64,000 nt of DNA from Actinoplanes lutulentus (GTDB lineage: Bacteria; Actinomycetota; Actinomycetes; Mycobacteriales; Micromonosporaceae). The notes under the pieces are model-generated. The model saw only the letters and a list, made by a program, of their open reading frames with translations, had not been told where the DNA came from and searched no databases. Made by a program: the position numbers and the translations under genes. Below, one piece after another: positions 34,962 to 43,137 of the stretch (position 1 is its first letter; every line of letters begins with the position of its first letter). The stretch lies in assembly GCF_003259845.1 (NCBI RefSeq), contig NZ_QLMJ01000001.1:496001-560000 (forward strand). The letters run 5' to 3'.

Positions 34962-36470
34962 CTACATCATCTCGTCGGTCGTGGGGATGAGCACGGTCTT
35001 CAGCTCGGTGTACGCCTCGATCGACGTGCGCCCGCCTTCCCGGCCCAGGCCGGACTGCCCGAATCCACCGAACGCCACATGCGGCTCCAGCTGGTACCCG
35101 TTGACACCGACCGTCCCGGCGCGCACGGCCCGGACCAGGCGCATCGCCCGCTTCACGTCGTTGGTCCAGACCGTGGCGGCCAGCCCGTACGTGGTGTCGT
35201 TGGCGAGCCGCACGGCCTCGTCCTCGTCGGTGAACGGCACCACGGCCAGGACCGGCCCGAAGATCTCCTCCCGGGCGATCGTGGCGTCGTTGCTGACGTC
35301 GGCGAAGACGGTCGGCGCGACGAAGTTGCCGCTCGCCAGCTCGCCGTCCGGCCGGCCACCGCCGACCACGAGCCGGGCACCCTCGGCCTGGCCACGCTCG
35401 ATGTACCCCAGGACCCGGTTCAGCTGGCGCTCGTTGATCAGCGGCGACGCCGTGGTCTCCGGGTGGAACGGGTCGCCGTAGGTGACCAGCGCCGCCATCG
35501 CCTCGACGATCGCGAGGAACTCGTCGTAGACGTCGCGGTGCACCAGCGCCCGGGAGTGCGCCACACACGCCTGGCCCGACAGCCCGAGGGTGACCATGCC
35601 CATCGTGGTGGTGGCTGCTGCGTAGACGTCGGCGTCGGCGAAGACCAGCGACGGGCTCTTGCCGCCGAGCTCCAGGCTGGTCCGTTTCACCCCGTCGGCC
35701 GCGGCGGCGAGCACCTTGCGCCCGATCGCGCGGCTGCCGGTGAACGTGACCTTGTCGACCAGCGGGTGGTTGATCAGGGCGTCGCCGGTCGGCTCGCCGG
35801 GGCCGGTCACCACGTTGAAGACGCCCTCGGGCAGCCCCGCCGCCTCGACGATCTTCGCGAGGCGCAGCGCCGAGAACGTCGCGAACTCCGACGGCTTGAG
35901 CACCACCGTGCAGCCGGCCGCCAGGGCCGGGGCGAGTTTCTGTGCGGCGAGCAGCAGCGGGCCGTTCCACGGGATGATCGCGGCGACCACACCGACCGGT
36001 TCGCGCAGGGTGAGCACCATGTGCTCGCCGCCCTGATAACCGGGCAGCGTCTCGCCGCCGAGCTTGTCCACCCAGCCGGCATGGTGGTCGAAGATGTCCG
36101 CGACGCACTCCATCGACATGGCGTACGTCTCGCCGAAGCTGATCGGCACCCCGTTGTCGAGGGCCTGCGTGGCCTGCAGGTCGATGGCATCGGCGCGGAT
36201 CGCGTCGGCGATCCGGCGCAGCACGCGGATGCGTTCCTTGGCCCGGGTACGCGGCCACGGCCCCTCGTCGAACGCCCGGCGGGCCGCCCGCACGGCGGCG
36301 TCCACATCCTCGGGCGTGGCGACCGCGAACGCACCGACCTCCTCGCCGGTGGCCGGATGCGGGTGGCTCCAGGTGCGGCCGTCGGAGGCCGGGCGCCAGA
36401 CGCCACCGATGAGCAACTCGCCCGTGGTGATGCCGAGTTCGTCGCGCTTCGCCTTGATGGAGAGGACCAT
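34962..36470 (-). CDS. NAD(P)-dependent aldehyde dehydrogenase
   Basis: The 502-residue protein is a full-length ALDH: IIPWNGPLLLAAQKLAPALAAGCTVVLKPSE (cofactor site), FTGSRAIGRKV, LELGGKSP with Glu267, and SGQACVAHSR with catalytic Cys302. It oxidises an aldehyde to the acid. An exact KstR-type box lies 17 bases upstream of its ATG. With the KstR-linked alcohol dehydrogenases it could oxidise the terminal alcohol and aldehyde of a sterol side chain; this is inferred from regulation only. Confidence 0.87.
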   Translation of the reverse strand: MVLSIKAKRDELGITTGELLIGGVWRPASDGRTWSHPHPATGEEVGAFAVATPEDVDAAVRAARRAFDEGPWPRTRAKERIRVLRRIADAIRADAIDLQATQALDNGVPISFGETYAMSMECVADIFDHHAGWVDKLGGETLPGYQGGEHMVLTLREPVGVVAAIIPWNGPLLLAAQKLAPALAAGCTVVLKPSEFATFSALRLAKIVEAAGLPEGVFNVVTGPGEPTGDALINHPLVDKVTFTGSRAIGRKVLAAAADGVKRTSLELGGKSPSLVFADADVYAAATTTMGMVTLGLSGQACVAHSRALVHRDVYDEFLAIVEAMAALVTYGDPFHPETTASPLINERQLNRVLGYIERGQAEGARLVVGGGRPDGELASGNFVAPTVFADVSNDATIAREEIFGPVLAVVPFTDEDEAVRLANDTTYGLAATVWTNDVKRAMRLVRAVRAGTVGVNGYQLEPHVAFGGFGQSGLGREGGRTSIEAYTELKTVLIPTTDEMM

Positions 36471-36486
36471 GCCCGCACACCTCCAC

Positions 36487-36500
36487 TGGAACGTGTTCTA
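36487..36500. promoter_or_regulatory. KstR-type operator upstream of aldehyde dehydrogenase
   Basis: TGGAACGTGTTCTA is an exact TnnAACnnGTTnnA match, 17 bases from the aldehyde dehydrogenase start. It is also 20 bases beyond the stop of the upstream SDR, which reads in the same direction. Confidence 0.78.
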
Positions 36501-36520
36501 GTTTCCGCTTTCTGCGGAGA

Positions 36521-37237
36521 CTACGCCCGCGTCCGGAGCTCCGCCAGATAGGCCGGCCATTCACCGCCGCCGTGGACCGCCAGGGCGGCGCCGCTGACAT
36601 ATCCGGCCAGCGGCGACGCCAGGAGCAGGCAGGCGCCGGCCACGTCCTCGGGTGCAGCCGAGCGGCCCATGGCAACCGTCTCGGCGGCCGCCGCGTCGTC
36701 GCCGACCGGACCGACGACCAGGCTGTTCACGCGTACCCTCGGGCCCCACTCGACAGCGAGCGACGCGGCGAGATGGAGCAGACCGGCTTTGGCGGCGCCG
36801 TAGGCGGCGGTCCCCGGAGAGGGACGGATCCCGCTGACGCTGCCGATCATGAGGATGACGCCACCGCCGGGCTGATGGCACATCACCGCGTTGGCCGCCT
36901 GGGCCACATGCAGCGGCGCGATCAGGTTCAGCTCGATGACCTTGGCGTGCAGCCGGGGCGAGGCGACGTCGGCGAAGACCTGCGGGCTGCCGCCGGCGTT
37001 GTTGACCACCACGTCGAGCCGGCCATGCCGCCGCACCGCCTCGGAGATCAGCGCCGCCGCCTGGTAGGGATCACGCACGTCGGCCCGGAAGTAGTCGTCG
37101 GTGACGTCCGGCTGGTTGCGCCCGCAGACCAGCACCCGCGCTCCGGCGGCGCGGAAGGCGCGGGCGATGGCGGCGCCGATGCCGCGGGTGCCACCGGTGA
37201 CGACGACCGAGCGGCCGGTGAAGTCGAGGGCGTCCAT
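36521..37237 (-). CDS. ipdF: Short-chain dehydrogenase, IpdF-like (cf. Rv3559c)
   Basis: The 238-residue SDR has TGGTRGIGAAIA, NNAGG, the SVSG Ser and YGAAK. Its position, divergent from echA20 across a KstR2 box, and its sequence fit IpdF, the dehydrogenase that acts on the 5-hydroxylated HIP-CoA intermediates before ring opening. The symbol is by similarity and context; other SDRs in the window could also fit. A TAGGAT -10-like element lies close to the ATG, so the message may have almost no leader. Confidence 0.72.
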   Translation of the reverse strand: MDALDFTGRSVVVTGGTRGIGAAIARAFRAAGARVLVCGRNQPDVTDDYFRADVRDPYQAAALISEAVRRHGRLDVVVNNAGGSPQVFADVASPRLHAKVIELNLIAPLHVAQAANAVMCHQPGGGVILMIGSVSGIRPSPGTAAYGAAKAGLLHLAASLAVEWGPRVRVNSLVVGPVGDDAAAAETVAMGRSAAPEDVAGACLLLASPLAGYVSGAALAVHGGGEWPAYLAELRTRA

Positions 37238-37259
37238 GAAGGTCGATCCTAGCTACCCA

Positions 37260-37273
37260 AGCAAGCGCTAGGT
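37260..37273. promoter_or_regulatory. KstR2-type operator between ipdF and echA20
   Basis: AGCAAGCGCTAGGT is a one-mismatch match to AnCAAGnnCTTGnT, 13 bases before the echA20 start and 22 bases from the ipdF start, so one site can control both directions. Confidence 0.75.
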
Positions 37274-37286
37274 TAGAGTCGCCGGC

Positions 37287-38024
37287 ATGGGCGTGCAGCT
37301 GCACCGCGGCGCGGTCGCCGAGGTAATCATCGACTTCCCGCCGGTCAATGCTGTTCCGGCCGACGGGTGGCTGGCGCTCGCCGAGGCGGTCGCTGCGGCT
37401 GGCGCTGATTCGGACACCCGGGTGGTGCTGCTCGCGGCCGAGGGGCGCGGGTTCTGCGCCGGCGTGGACATCAAGGAGATGCAGCGCACCGAGGGTCACG
37501 AGGCGCTGATCGCGGCCAATCGGGGGTGCGCTGCCGCGTTCGCCGCCGTCTACGACTGCCCGGTGCCGGTGATCACCGCGGTGCACGGGTTCTGCCTGGG
37601 CGGCGGGATCGGGCTGGCCGGCAACGCCGACCTGGTGATCGCCGCGGACGACGCGGTCTTCGGCCTTCCCGAGGTCGATCGCGGCGCGCTCGGCGCGGCC
37701 ACCCATCTGGCCCGGCTGGTGCCGCACCAGCTGATGCGCACGATGGTCTACACCTGCCGGACGGTCCCGGCTTCTCTCCTGCACGGGTTCGGCACGGTTC
37801 TGGAGGTGGTTCCGCCCGACCAGCTGCGTGCCGCCGCCCGGCGGGTGGCGGCCGAGATCGCCGGCAAGGACCCGGTGGTGATCCGGGCGGCCAAGGCATC
37901 GCTGAACGGCATCGATCCGATGGACGTGAAGCGTTCCTACCGGTTCGAGCAGGGCTTCACGTTCGAGCTCAACCTCAACGGCGCTGGAGACCGCGCCCGC
38001 CAGCGCTTCGTGGAGGGCCGATGA
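37287..38024 (+). CDS. echA20: EchA20-like steroid D-ring hydrolase
   Basis: The 245-residue crotonase-fold protein has GRGFCAGVDIKEM and GFCLGGGIGLAGNADLVIA (oxyanion hole) and matches EchA20 (Rv3550) in length and C-terminus (KASLNGIDPMDVKRSYRFEQGFTFELNL). EchA20 opens ring D of the HIP-derived CoA thioester to give COCHEA-CoA. It heads echA20-ipdA-ipdB-ipdC, each junction an ATGA overlap, under a KstR2 box. No ribosome binding site is visible. Confidence 0.87.
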   Translation: MGVQLHRGAVAEVIIDFPPVNAVPADGWLALAEAVAAAGADSDTRVVLLAAEGRGFCAGVDIKEMQRTEGHEALIAANRGCAAAFAAVYDCPVPVITAVHGFCLGGGIGLAGNADLVIAADDAVFGLPEVDRGALGAATHLARLVPHQLMRTMVYTCRTVPASLLHGFGTVLEVVPPDQLRAAARRVAAEIAGKDPVVIRAAKASLNGIDPMDVKRSYRFEQGFTFELNLNGAGDRARQRFVEGR

Positions 38025-38845
38025 CCGTCGCGACCATGACCGAGATCGCCGGCGAGATCCGGGACGGGATGACCGTCGGGATCGGCGGGTGGGGATCGAG
38101 GCGCAAGCCGATGGCACTGATCCGGGCGCTGGTCCGGGCCGGGCGCCGGAACCTCACGATCGTCAGTTACGGCGGTCCCGACGTCGGCCTGCTGACCGCC
38201 GCCGGGTGCGTCGGCCGGGTGGTCACGGGCTTCGTCTCGCTGGACAGCATCCCCCTCGAACCGCATTTCGGCCTGGCCCGGAAAACCGGAGAGATCGCGC
38301 TGACCGAATACGACGAGGGAATGCTCTACTGGGGCCTGCTCGCGGCGGCCAACCGGCTCCCGTTCCTGCCGATCCGGGCCGGCCTCGGCTCCGACGTCAT
38401 GCGCGTCAACCCGGGGCTGAAAACGGTCCGGTCGCCTTATGACGACAGCACCGAACTCGTCGCCATGCCGGCCATCCCGCTCGACGTGGCGCTGATCCAC
38501 CTGAACCGGGCCGACGCGAGCGGCAACGGCCGCTATCTCGGCCCGGACCCGTACTTCGACGACCTGTTCTGCCTGGCCGCGAAACGCCGGTTCCTGTCCT
38601 GCGAGCGTCTTCTGAGCACCGCCGAGCTGATCGAGAGCGGGCCCCCGCAGACCCTGCTGACCAACCGGTCGATGGTCGACGCCGTCGTGGAGACGCCGCA
38701 CGGCGCGCACTTCACCAGCTGCGTCCCCGACTACGGGCGCGACGAGGAGTTCCAGAGGGAGTACGCCAACACCGACTGGAACACGTTCCGATCCCGATAT
38801 CTCGACGGCGACGAGTCCGACTACCAGAAAGCGGTCACCCGATGA
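38021..38845 (+). CDS. ipdA: COCHEA-CoA hydrolase alpha subunit (CoA-transferase fold)
   Basis: The ATG overlaps the echA20 stop (ATGA); product 274 residues. MTVGIGGWGSRRKPMALIRAL and IPLEPHFGLARKTGEIALTEYDEGMLYWGL are typical of IpdA (Rv3551), a class I CoA-transferase homologue that works as a hydrolase. With IpdB it opens ring C of COCHEA-CoA, the last ring-cleavage step of steroid catabolism. Similar in length to the M. tuberculosis protein (about 290). Confidence 0.88.
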   Translation: MTVATMTEIAGEIRDGMTVGIGGWGSRRKPMALIRALVRAGRRNLTIVSYGGPDVGLLTAAGCVGRVVTGFVSLDSIPLEPHFGLARKTGEIALTEYDEGMLYWGLLAAANRLPFLPIRAGLGSDVMRVNPGLKTVRSPYDDSTELVAMPAIPLDVALIHLNRADASGNGRYLGPDPYFDDLFCLAAKRRFLSCERLLSTAELIESGPPQTLLTNRSMVDAVVETPHGAHFTSCVPDYGRDEEFQREYANTDWNTFRSRYLDGDESDYQKAVTR

Positions 38846-39528
38846 CCCGGGCCGAGACCTGCGTGGTGGCCTGCGCCGAAGCGTGGCGTGGTGACGGCGC
38901 GGTCCTCGCCAGTTTCGCCGGGCTGATCCCGCACCTCGGCGCCCGTCTCGCCCAGCTCACGTTCGCACCGGACCTGCTGGTCACCGACGGCGAGGCCACC
39001 CTGCTCCGGGACGGCGCCGTCGAAGGCTGGCTGCCCTATCGCCAGGTGTTCACCACGGTTGCCGCCGGCACCCGGCACGTCATGATGGGCGCCAGCCAGC
39101 TCGACCGGTTCGGCAACTCCAACATCTCCTGCATCGGCGACTGGGAGCGGCCGAGACGGCAACTACTCGGCGTACGCGGCGCCCCCGGCAACACGATCAA
39201 CCACACCACCAGTTACTGGGTGCCCCGCCACTCGCCGCGCGTCTTCGTCGACCGTGTCGACATGGTCTCCGGCATCGGCGGCGACCGCGGTGCCCACGAG
39301 ATCCGGGTCGTCGTCACCGACCTCGCCGTCCTCGACTTCGCCACACCGGACCGCTCGATGCGGCTGCGCTCCACCCACCCCGGCGTGAGCGTCGACGAGG
39401 TCGTCGCCGCGACCGGTTTCCCCCTGACGATCTCGTCCTCCGGCGTGCCGGTCACCCGGGAGCCGACGTCCGACGAGTCCGCGCTGATCCGCGAACGCCT
39501 CGACCCCGACGGCCTGCGGGAACGATGA
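38842..39528 (+). CDS. ipdB: COCHEA-CoA hydrolase beta subunit
   Basis: The 228-residue protein overlaps ipdA by ATGA. FAGLIPHLGARLAQLTFAPDLLVTDGEA, MMGASQLDRFGNSNISCIGDW and GAPGNTINHTTSYWVPRHS match IpdB (Rv3552, about 250 residues). It forms the heteromeric hydrolase with IpdA. The stop overlaps the ipdC start. Confidence 0.88.
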   Translation: MTRAETCVVACAEAWRGDGAVLASFAGLIPHLGARLAQLTFAPDLLVTDGEATLLRDGAVEGWLPYRQVFTTVAAGTRHVMMGASQLDRFGNSNISCIGDWERPRRQLLGVRGAPGNTINHTTSYWVPRHSPRVFVDRVDMVSGIGGDRGAHEIRVVVTDLAVLDFATPDRSMRLRSTHPGVSVDEVVAATGFPLTISSSGVPVTREPTSDESALIRERLDPDGLRER

Positions 39529-40574
39529 AAACCCCGCTCACCGATCTGCTCGGCTGCCGGCACCCCATCGTGCAGACCGGCATGGGGTACGTGGCCGGCG
39601 CCGGACTGGTCTCCGCGGTCGGCAACGCCGGTGGTTTCGGCATCATCGCGTCCGCCACGATGAGCCTGCCGGAGCTCTCGGCGACCATTCGGCGCGTCAA
39701 GGAGCGGACCGACGCGCCGTTCGGGGTGAACATCCGCGCCGACATGCCCGACGCCGGTGAGCGCATCGACCTACTGATCAGGGAGAACGTGCGCCTCGCG
39801 TCATTCGCCCTGGCCCCTTCTCTTTCCCTGGTGCGCCAATGCGCCGATCACGGTGTGCTGACCATGCCGTCGGTCGGCGCCCGCCGGCACGCCGAGAAAG
39901 TCGCGGCCTGGGGTGTCGACGCGGTCCTGGTCCAGGGCGGCGAGGGCGGCGGGCACACCGGTCCGGTGCCGACCACGCTGCTGCTGCCGCAGGTGGTCGA
40001 CGCCGTGGACATCCCCGTCGTGGCGGCCGGCGGCTTCTTCGACGGGCGGGGCCTGGTCGCGGCTCTCGCGTACGGCGCCGCCGGCATCGCCATGGGCACC
40101 CGCTTCCTGCTCACCACCGACAGCCCGGTGCCCGACGCCGTGAAACAGCTCTACCTGAACGCCGGCGTGACCGGCACGACCGTCACCACCGAAGTCGACG
40201 GTGTGCCGCACCGGGTGCTGCTCACGGCGTACATCAAGGGCTTGGAAAAATCGGGAAGGGTGAGCGCGCTGCTGCGCGCGACCAGGCACGCGGTCGCGTT
40301 TCGCCGCCTCGCGGGCCTGAGCTGGCCGCAACTGCTGGCGGCGGGGCGCAGCGCGCGGCACGGGCGCGAGATGACCTGGGGGCAAACCATGCGCGCCGCG
40401 AGCACCCCGATCCTGTTACGCACAGCGATGGTCAAAGGCCACCCAGAGTACGGAGTAATGCCCGCCGGCCAGGTCACCGGAGTAATCGGCGATCTGCCGT
40501 CCTGCGCAACCCTGATCGACCGAATCATGCACGAGGCCGAGGAGACCCTGACCCACCTGAAATCCGCCGGCTGA
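39525..40574 (+). CDS. ipdC: IpdC-like FMN enzyme (nitronate monooxygenase family)
   Basis: The 349-residue protein overlaps ipdB by ATGA. It is an FMN-binding TIM barrel of the 2-nitropropane dioxygenase family: QTGMGYVAGAGLVSAVGNAGGFGII, VLVQGGEGGGHTG, VVAAGGFFDGRGLVAALAYGAAGIAMGTRFL. Length and position match IpdC (Rv3553), needed to process the 5-hydroxy HIP-CoA intermediate together with IpdF. It is last in the operon and converges on the thiolase. Confidence 0.86.
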   Translation: MKTPLTDLLGCRHPIVQTGMGYVAGAGLVSAVGNAGGFGIIASATMSLPELSATIRRVKERTDAPFGVNIRADMPDAGERIDLLIRENVRLASFALAPSLSLVRQCADHGVLTMPSVGARRHAEKVAAWGVDAVLVQGGEGGGHTGPVPTTLLLPQVVDAVDIPVVAAGGFFDGRGLVAALAYGAAGIAMGTRFLLTTDSPVPDAVKQLYLNAGVTGTTVTTEVDGVPHRVLLTAYIKGLEKSGRVSALLRATRHAVAFRRLAGLSWPQLLAAGRSARHGREMTWGQTMRAASTPILLRTAMVKGHPEYGVMPAGQVTGVIGDLPSCATLIDRIMHEAEETLTHLKSAG

Positions 40575-40582
40575 TCCCGCCG

Positions 40583-40706
40583 CGCGGCGTTGTGCACAGA
40601 TCTTGTGCGGTTCAGCCGTCCGATCGACCGCGAACGCACGACTTCGCTGGAAGGCCCGGGGTGGCCGGTTCTTCCAGGTGGGCGCGGGTTGCCAAGATCT
40701 GGGTGG
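40583..40706 (+). repeat. Dispersed intergenic element, copy 2
   Basis: This lies in the 246-base convergent gap between ipdC and the thiolase, which holds no gene. Block 40583-40634 matches copy 1 at about 90%; a second block (40687-40706) also matches, with a shorter middle. CAGATCTTG (40597-40605) and CAAGATCTG (40693-40701) are inverted. Confidence 0.72.
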
Positions 40707-40820
40707 GGCGGGGCTGCATACGCTTTTGCGGCTTACACCCACTGTGGATGTGGCTACGCCCGCAACGGGTGTGGGACGAAATCGAATATGCCGTCGCCGT
40801 CGCCGATGGCGGGTGGTGGG

Positions 40821-41942
40821 TTAGCAGCGTTCGATGATGGTTACGTTGGCTTGGCCGCCGCCTTCGCACATGGTGACCAGGCCGTAGCGGCCTTCGCAGC
40901 GTTCCAGCTCGTGGAGCATGCTGACCAGCAGTTTCGCGCCGGTTGCGCCTAGTGGGTGGCCGTGGGCCAGCGCGCCGCCGTTGATGTTGGTGCGGTCGGG
41001 GGTGGCGCCGGTTTCGCGTAGCCAGGCGAGTGCCACGCTGGCGAAAGCTTCGTTCACCTCAAATCGTGAGATGTCGGAGATGGCGAGGCCGGCTCGGCTC
41101 AGGGCGTGTGCCGTGGCCGCGATCGGGGCGGTCAGCATCAGGACGGGGTCGTCTCCGCGTACCGAAAGGTGTTTGATCCGCGCCCGCGGCCGGAGCCCGT
41201 GATCGCGAACGGCTCGTGAACTGGCGACCAGGAGCGCGGCCGCGCCGTCGGCGAGCTGGCTGGAGGTGGCGGCCGTGGTGACACCCCCGTCGCGAAGCGG
41301 CCGGAGCGCCGCCATCCGAGCGAGATCGGTGTCCCGGCGGGGGCATTCGTCGACCCCTATGCCGGATATCTCGGCTTTCAGCACCCCGCTGTCGACCGCG
41401 GCGACCGCCCGGCGATGACTCTCCACGGCGTATTCCTCCAGCTCAGAGCGCCGCAGGCTCCACTTCGCCGCGATCTCGTCCGCGCTGCGGAACTGGTCGA
41501 CCTCCTGCGAGCCGTACCGCAGCGCCCACCCCGCCGACCCCCGGTAAGGCCCCTCCGCGCCCATCGCGCTGCCGATCGGCACCTGGCTCATGCTCTGCAC
41601 GCCGCCGGCCACCACCAGATCCGCGGTCCCGCTCGCCACCGCCTGCGCCGCGAAGTGAACGGCCTGCTGGCCCGACCCGCACTGCCGATCGACGGTGACA
41701 CCAGGAACGTGTTCCGGAAGGCCGGCCGCCAGCCACGCCGTCCGCGCGATGTCGCCGGACTGTGGACCGAGCGTGTCGACACACCCGAGAATCACGTCGT
41801 CGATGACGTCCGGATCGGCTCCGGTCCGCTCCAGCAGCGAGACGATCACCTGTCCGGCCAGGTCAGCCGGGTGAACCGCGGAGAGCGACCCGCCTCGACG
41901 GCCGATCGGGCTGCGCACCGCGCCGACCAGATAAGCATCCAC
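40821..41942 (-). CDS. Steroid-type thiolase (FadA5-like)
   Basis: The 373-residue thiolase has the acylation Cys88 in VDRQCGSGQQAVHFA, NEAFASV, GGALAHGHPLGATGAK and the second Cys in TMCEGGG. The QCGSGQQ context is that of FadA5 (side-chain thiolase) rather than FadA6 (RYCSSSLQ). It faces fadE26 across an exact KstR box, in keeping with side-chain degradation. It should cleave a 3-keto steroid acyl-CoA, releasing acetyl- or propionyl-CoA. I withhold a symbol because the C-terminus also resembles other FadA proteins. Confidence 0.84.
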   Translation of the reverse strand: MDAYLVGAVRSPIGRRGGSLSAVHPADLAGQVIVSLLERTGADPDVIDDVILGCVDTLGPQSGDIARTAWLAAGLPEHVPGVTVDRQCGSGQQAVHFAAQAVASGTADLVVAGGVQSMSQVPIGSAMGAEGPYRGSAGWALRYGSQEVDQFRSADEIAAKWSLRRSELEEYAVESHRRAVAAVDSGVLKAEISGIGVDECPRRDTDLARMAALRPLRDGGVTTAATSSQLADGAAALLVASSRAVRDHGLRPRARIKHLSVRGDDPVLMLTAPIAATAHALSRAGLAISDISRFEVNEAFASVALAWLRETGATPDRTNINGGALAHGHPLGATGAKLLVSMLHELERCEGRYGLVTMCEGGGQANVTIIERC

Positions 41943-41976
41943 TGTTGACGCCTCCCCGACTCCTCGGTCTACTGGG

Positions 41977-41990
41977 TAGAACCTGTTCTA
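41977..41990. promoter_or_regulatory. KstR-type operator between thiolase and fadE26
   Basis: TAGAACCTGTTCTA is an exact TnnAACnnGTTnnA match in a 71-base divergent gap, so it can repress both directions. Confidence 0.82.
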
Positions 41991-42013
41991 ATCTAGCGGC
42001 TGCGGGGTGGGAC

Positions 42014-43129
42014 GTGCACGTCGGATACACACCGGAGCAGGAGAAGCTGCGCCTGCGACTACGGTCCTACTTCGCCGACCTGATGACCCCGGCCCGGCGC
42101 AAAGCCCTCGACGATCCGGACGGCGAATACGGCGACGGAGAGGCGTACCGAGAGGTGGTCCGGCAGCTGGGCCACGACGGATGGCTGGCGATGGACGGCC
42201 GGGACCGGGTGGAGCAGTTGATCTTCACTGACGAGGCTGCGCTTGCCGGGGTGCCGGTGCCGTTCCTGACGCTGTACACGGTCGGGCCGACGATCGCCCG
42301 GCACGGCACCGACCAGCAGAAAGCCGACCTGATCCCGAAAATAGCCGCCGGTGAGCTGCATTTCTCGATCGGCTATTCCGAGCCCGGGGCCGGCACCGAC
42401 CTAGCCTCGCTGCGCACCCGGGCGACCCGGGACGGCGACTCCTACGTGATCAACGGTCAGAAGATGTGGACCAGTCTGATCCGATATGCCGACTATGTCT
42501 GGCTGGCCTGCCGCACCGACCCGGACGCGCCCCGCCACAAAGGCCTGTCGATCCTGGTCGTGCCGACCGATGCGCCCGGTTTCTCCTGGACTCCGGTGCG
42601 GACGGTGGCCGGGCCGACCACGAGCGCGACCTACTACGACAACGTCCGGGTGCCGATCACCGCGCTGGTCGGCGAGGAGAACCGCGGCTGGCAGCTGATC
42701 ACCGACCAGCTCAACCACGAGCGGGTCGCGCTCACCTCGGCGGCGCCGCTCCAGCGGTCGTTGCGCGAGGTCGTGCACGCGGCGAAGGAGACCGGCCGAT
42801 TCGAGCGGGAATGGGTCCGGCTTCATCTGGCGCGGGTGCACGCCAAGGTCGAGGTGTTGAAGCTGTTCAACTGGCGGGTCGCGTCCGGCACATTGTCGCC
42901 CGTCGACGCGTCGGCCGGAAAGGTTTACGGCACCGAACTCGCCATCGAAGTCTATCGGCTTCTCACCGAGGTTCTTTCGGCTCCGGGACGCGTACCCGAA
43001 AAGGCCGTGACCGATCGTGTGGAGCGAATGTATCGCGCGTCTTTGATTTTGACTTTCGGTGGCGGCGCCAATGAGGTGCAGCGGGACATCATCGCTGCCG
43101 GCGCGCTCGGCCTGCCGGTTCGGCGATAG
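42014..43129 (+). CDS. fadE26: FadE26-like acyl-CoA dehydrogenase alpha subunit (ChsE4)
   Basis: I start at GTG 42014, just after the operator and a GGGGTGGG sequence, giving 371 residues (VHVGYTPEQEKLRLRLRSYF...). It aligns throughout with remembered FadE26 (Rv3504): SYFADLMTPARRKAL, HFSIGYSEPGAGTDLASLRT, NGQKMWTSL, LNHERVALTS, LARVHAKVEVLKLFNW, LTFGGGANEVQRDIIA. FadE26-FadE27 forms the alpha2beta2 dehydrogenase for steroid side-chain CoAs. Unusually, the conserved loop after GWLA (WPKEYGGQG-type) is missing, about eight residues, replaced by MDGRDR. The start of FadE27 follows eight bases later. Confidence 0.87.
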   Translation: MHVGYTPEQEKLRLRLRSYFADLMTPARRKALDDPDGEYGDGEAYREVVRQLGHDGWLAMDGRDRVEQLIFTDEAALAGVPVPFLTLYTVGPTIARHGTDQQKADLIPKIAAGELHFSIGYSEPGAGTDLASLRTRATRDGDSYVINGQKMWTSLIRYADYVWLACRTDPDAPRHKGLSILVVPTDAPGFSWTPVRTVAGPTTSATYYDNVRVPITALVGEENRGWQLITDQLNHERVALTSAAPLQRSLREVVHAAKETGRFEREWVRLHLARVHAKVEVLKLFNWRVASGTLSPVDASAGKVYGTELAIEVYRLLTEVLSAPGRVPEKAVTDRVERMYRASLILTFGGGANEVQRDIIAAGALGLPVRR

Positions 43130-43137
43130 GAGCTCCG

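Noticed and set aside
40821..41942. Naming the thiolase FadA6 because it lies next to ipdABC
   Set aside because: The QCGSGQQ active-site context and the KstR (not KstR2) box fit FadA5-type better; left without symbol.
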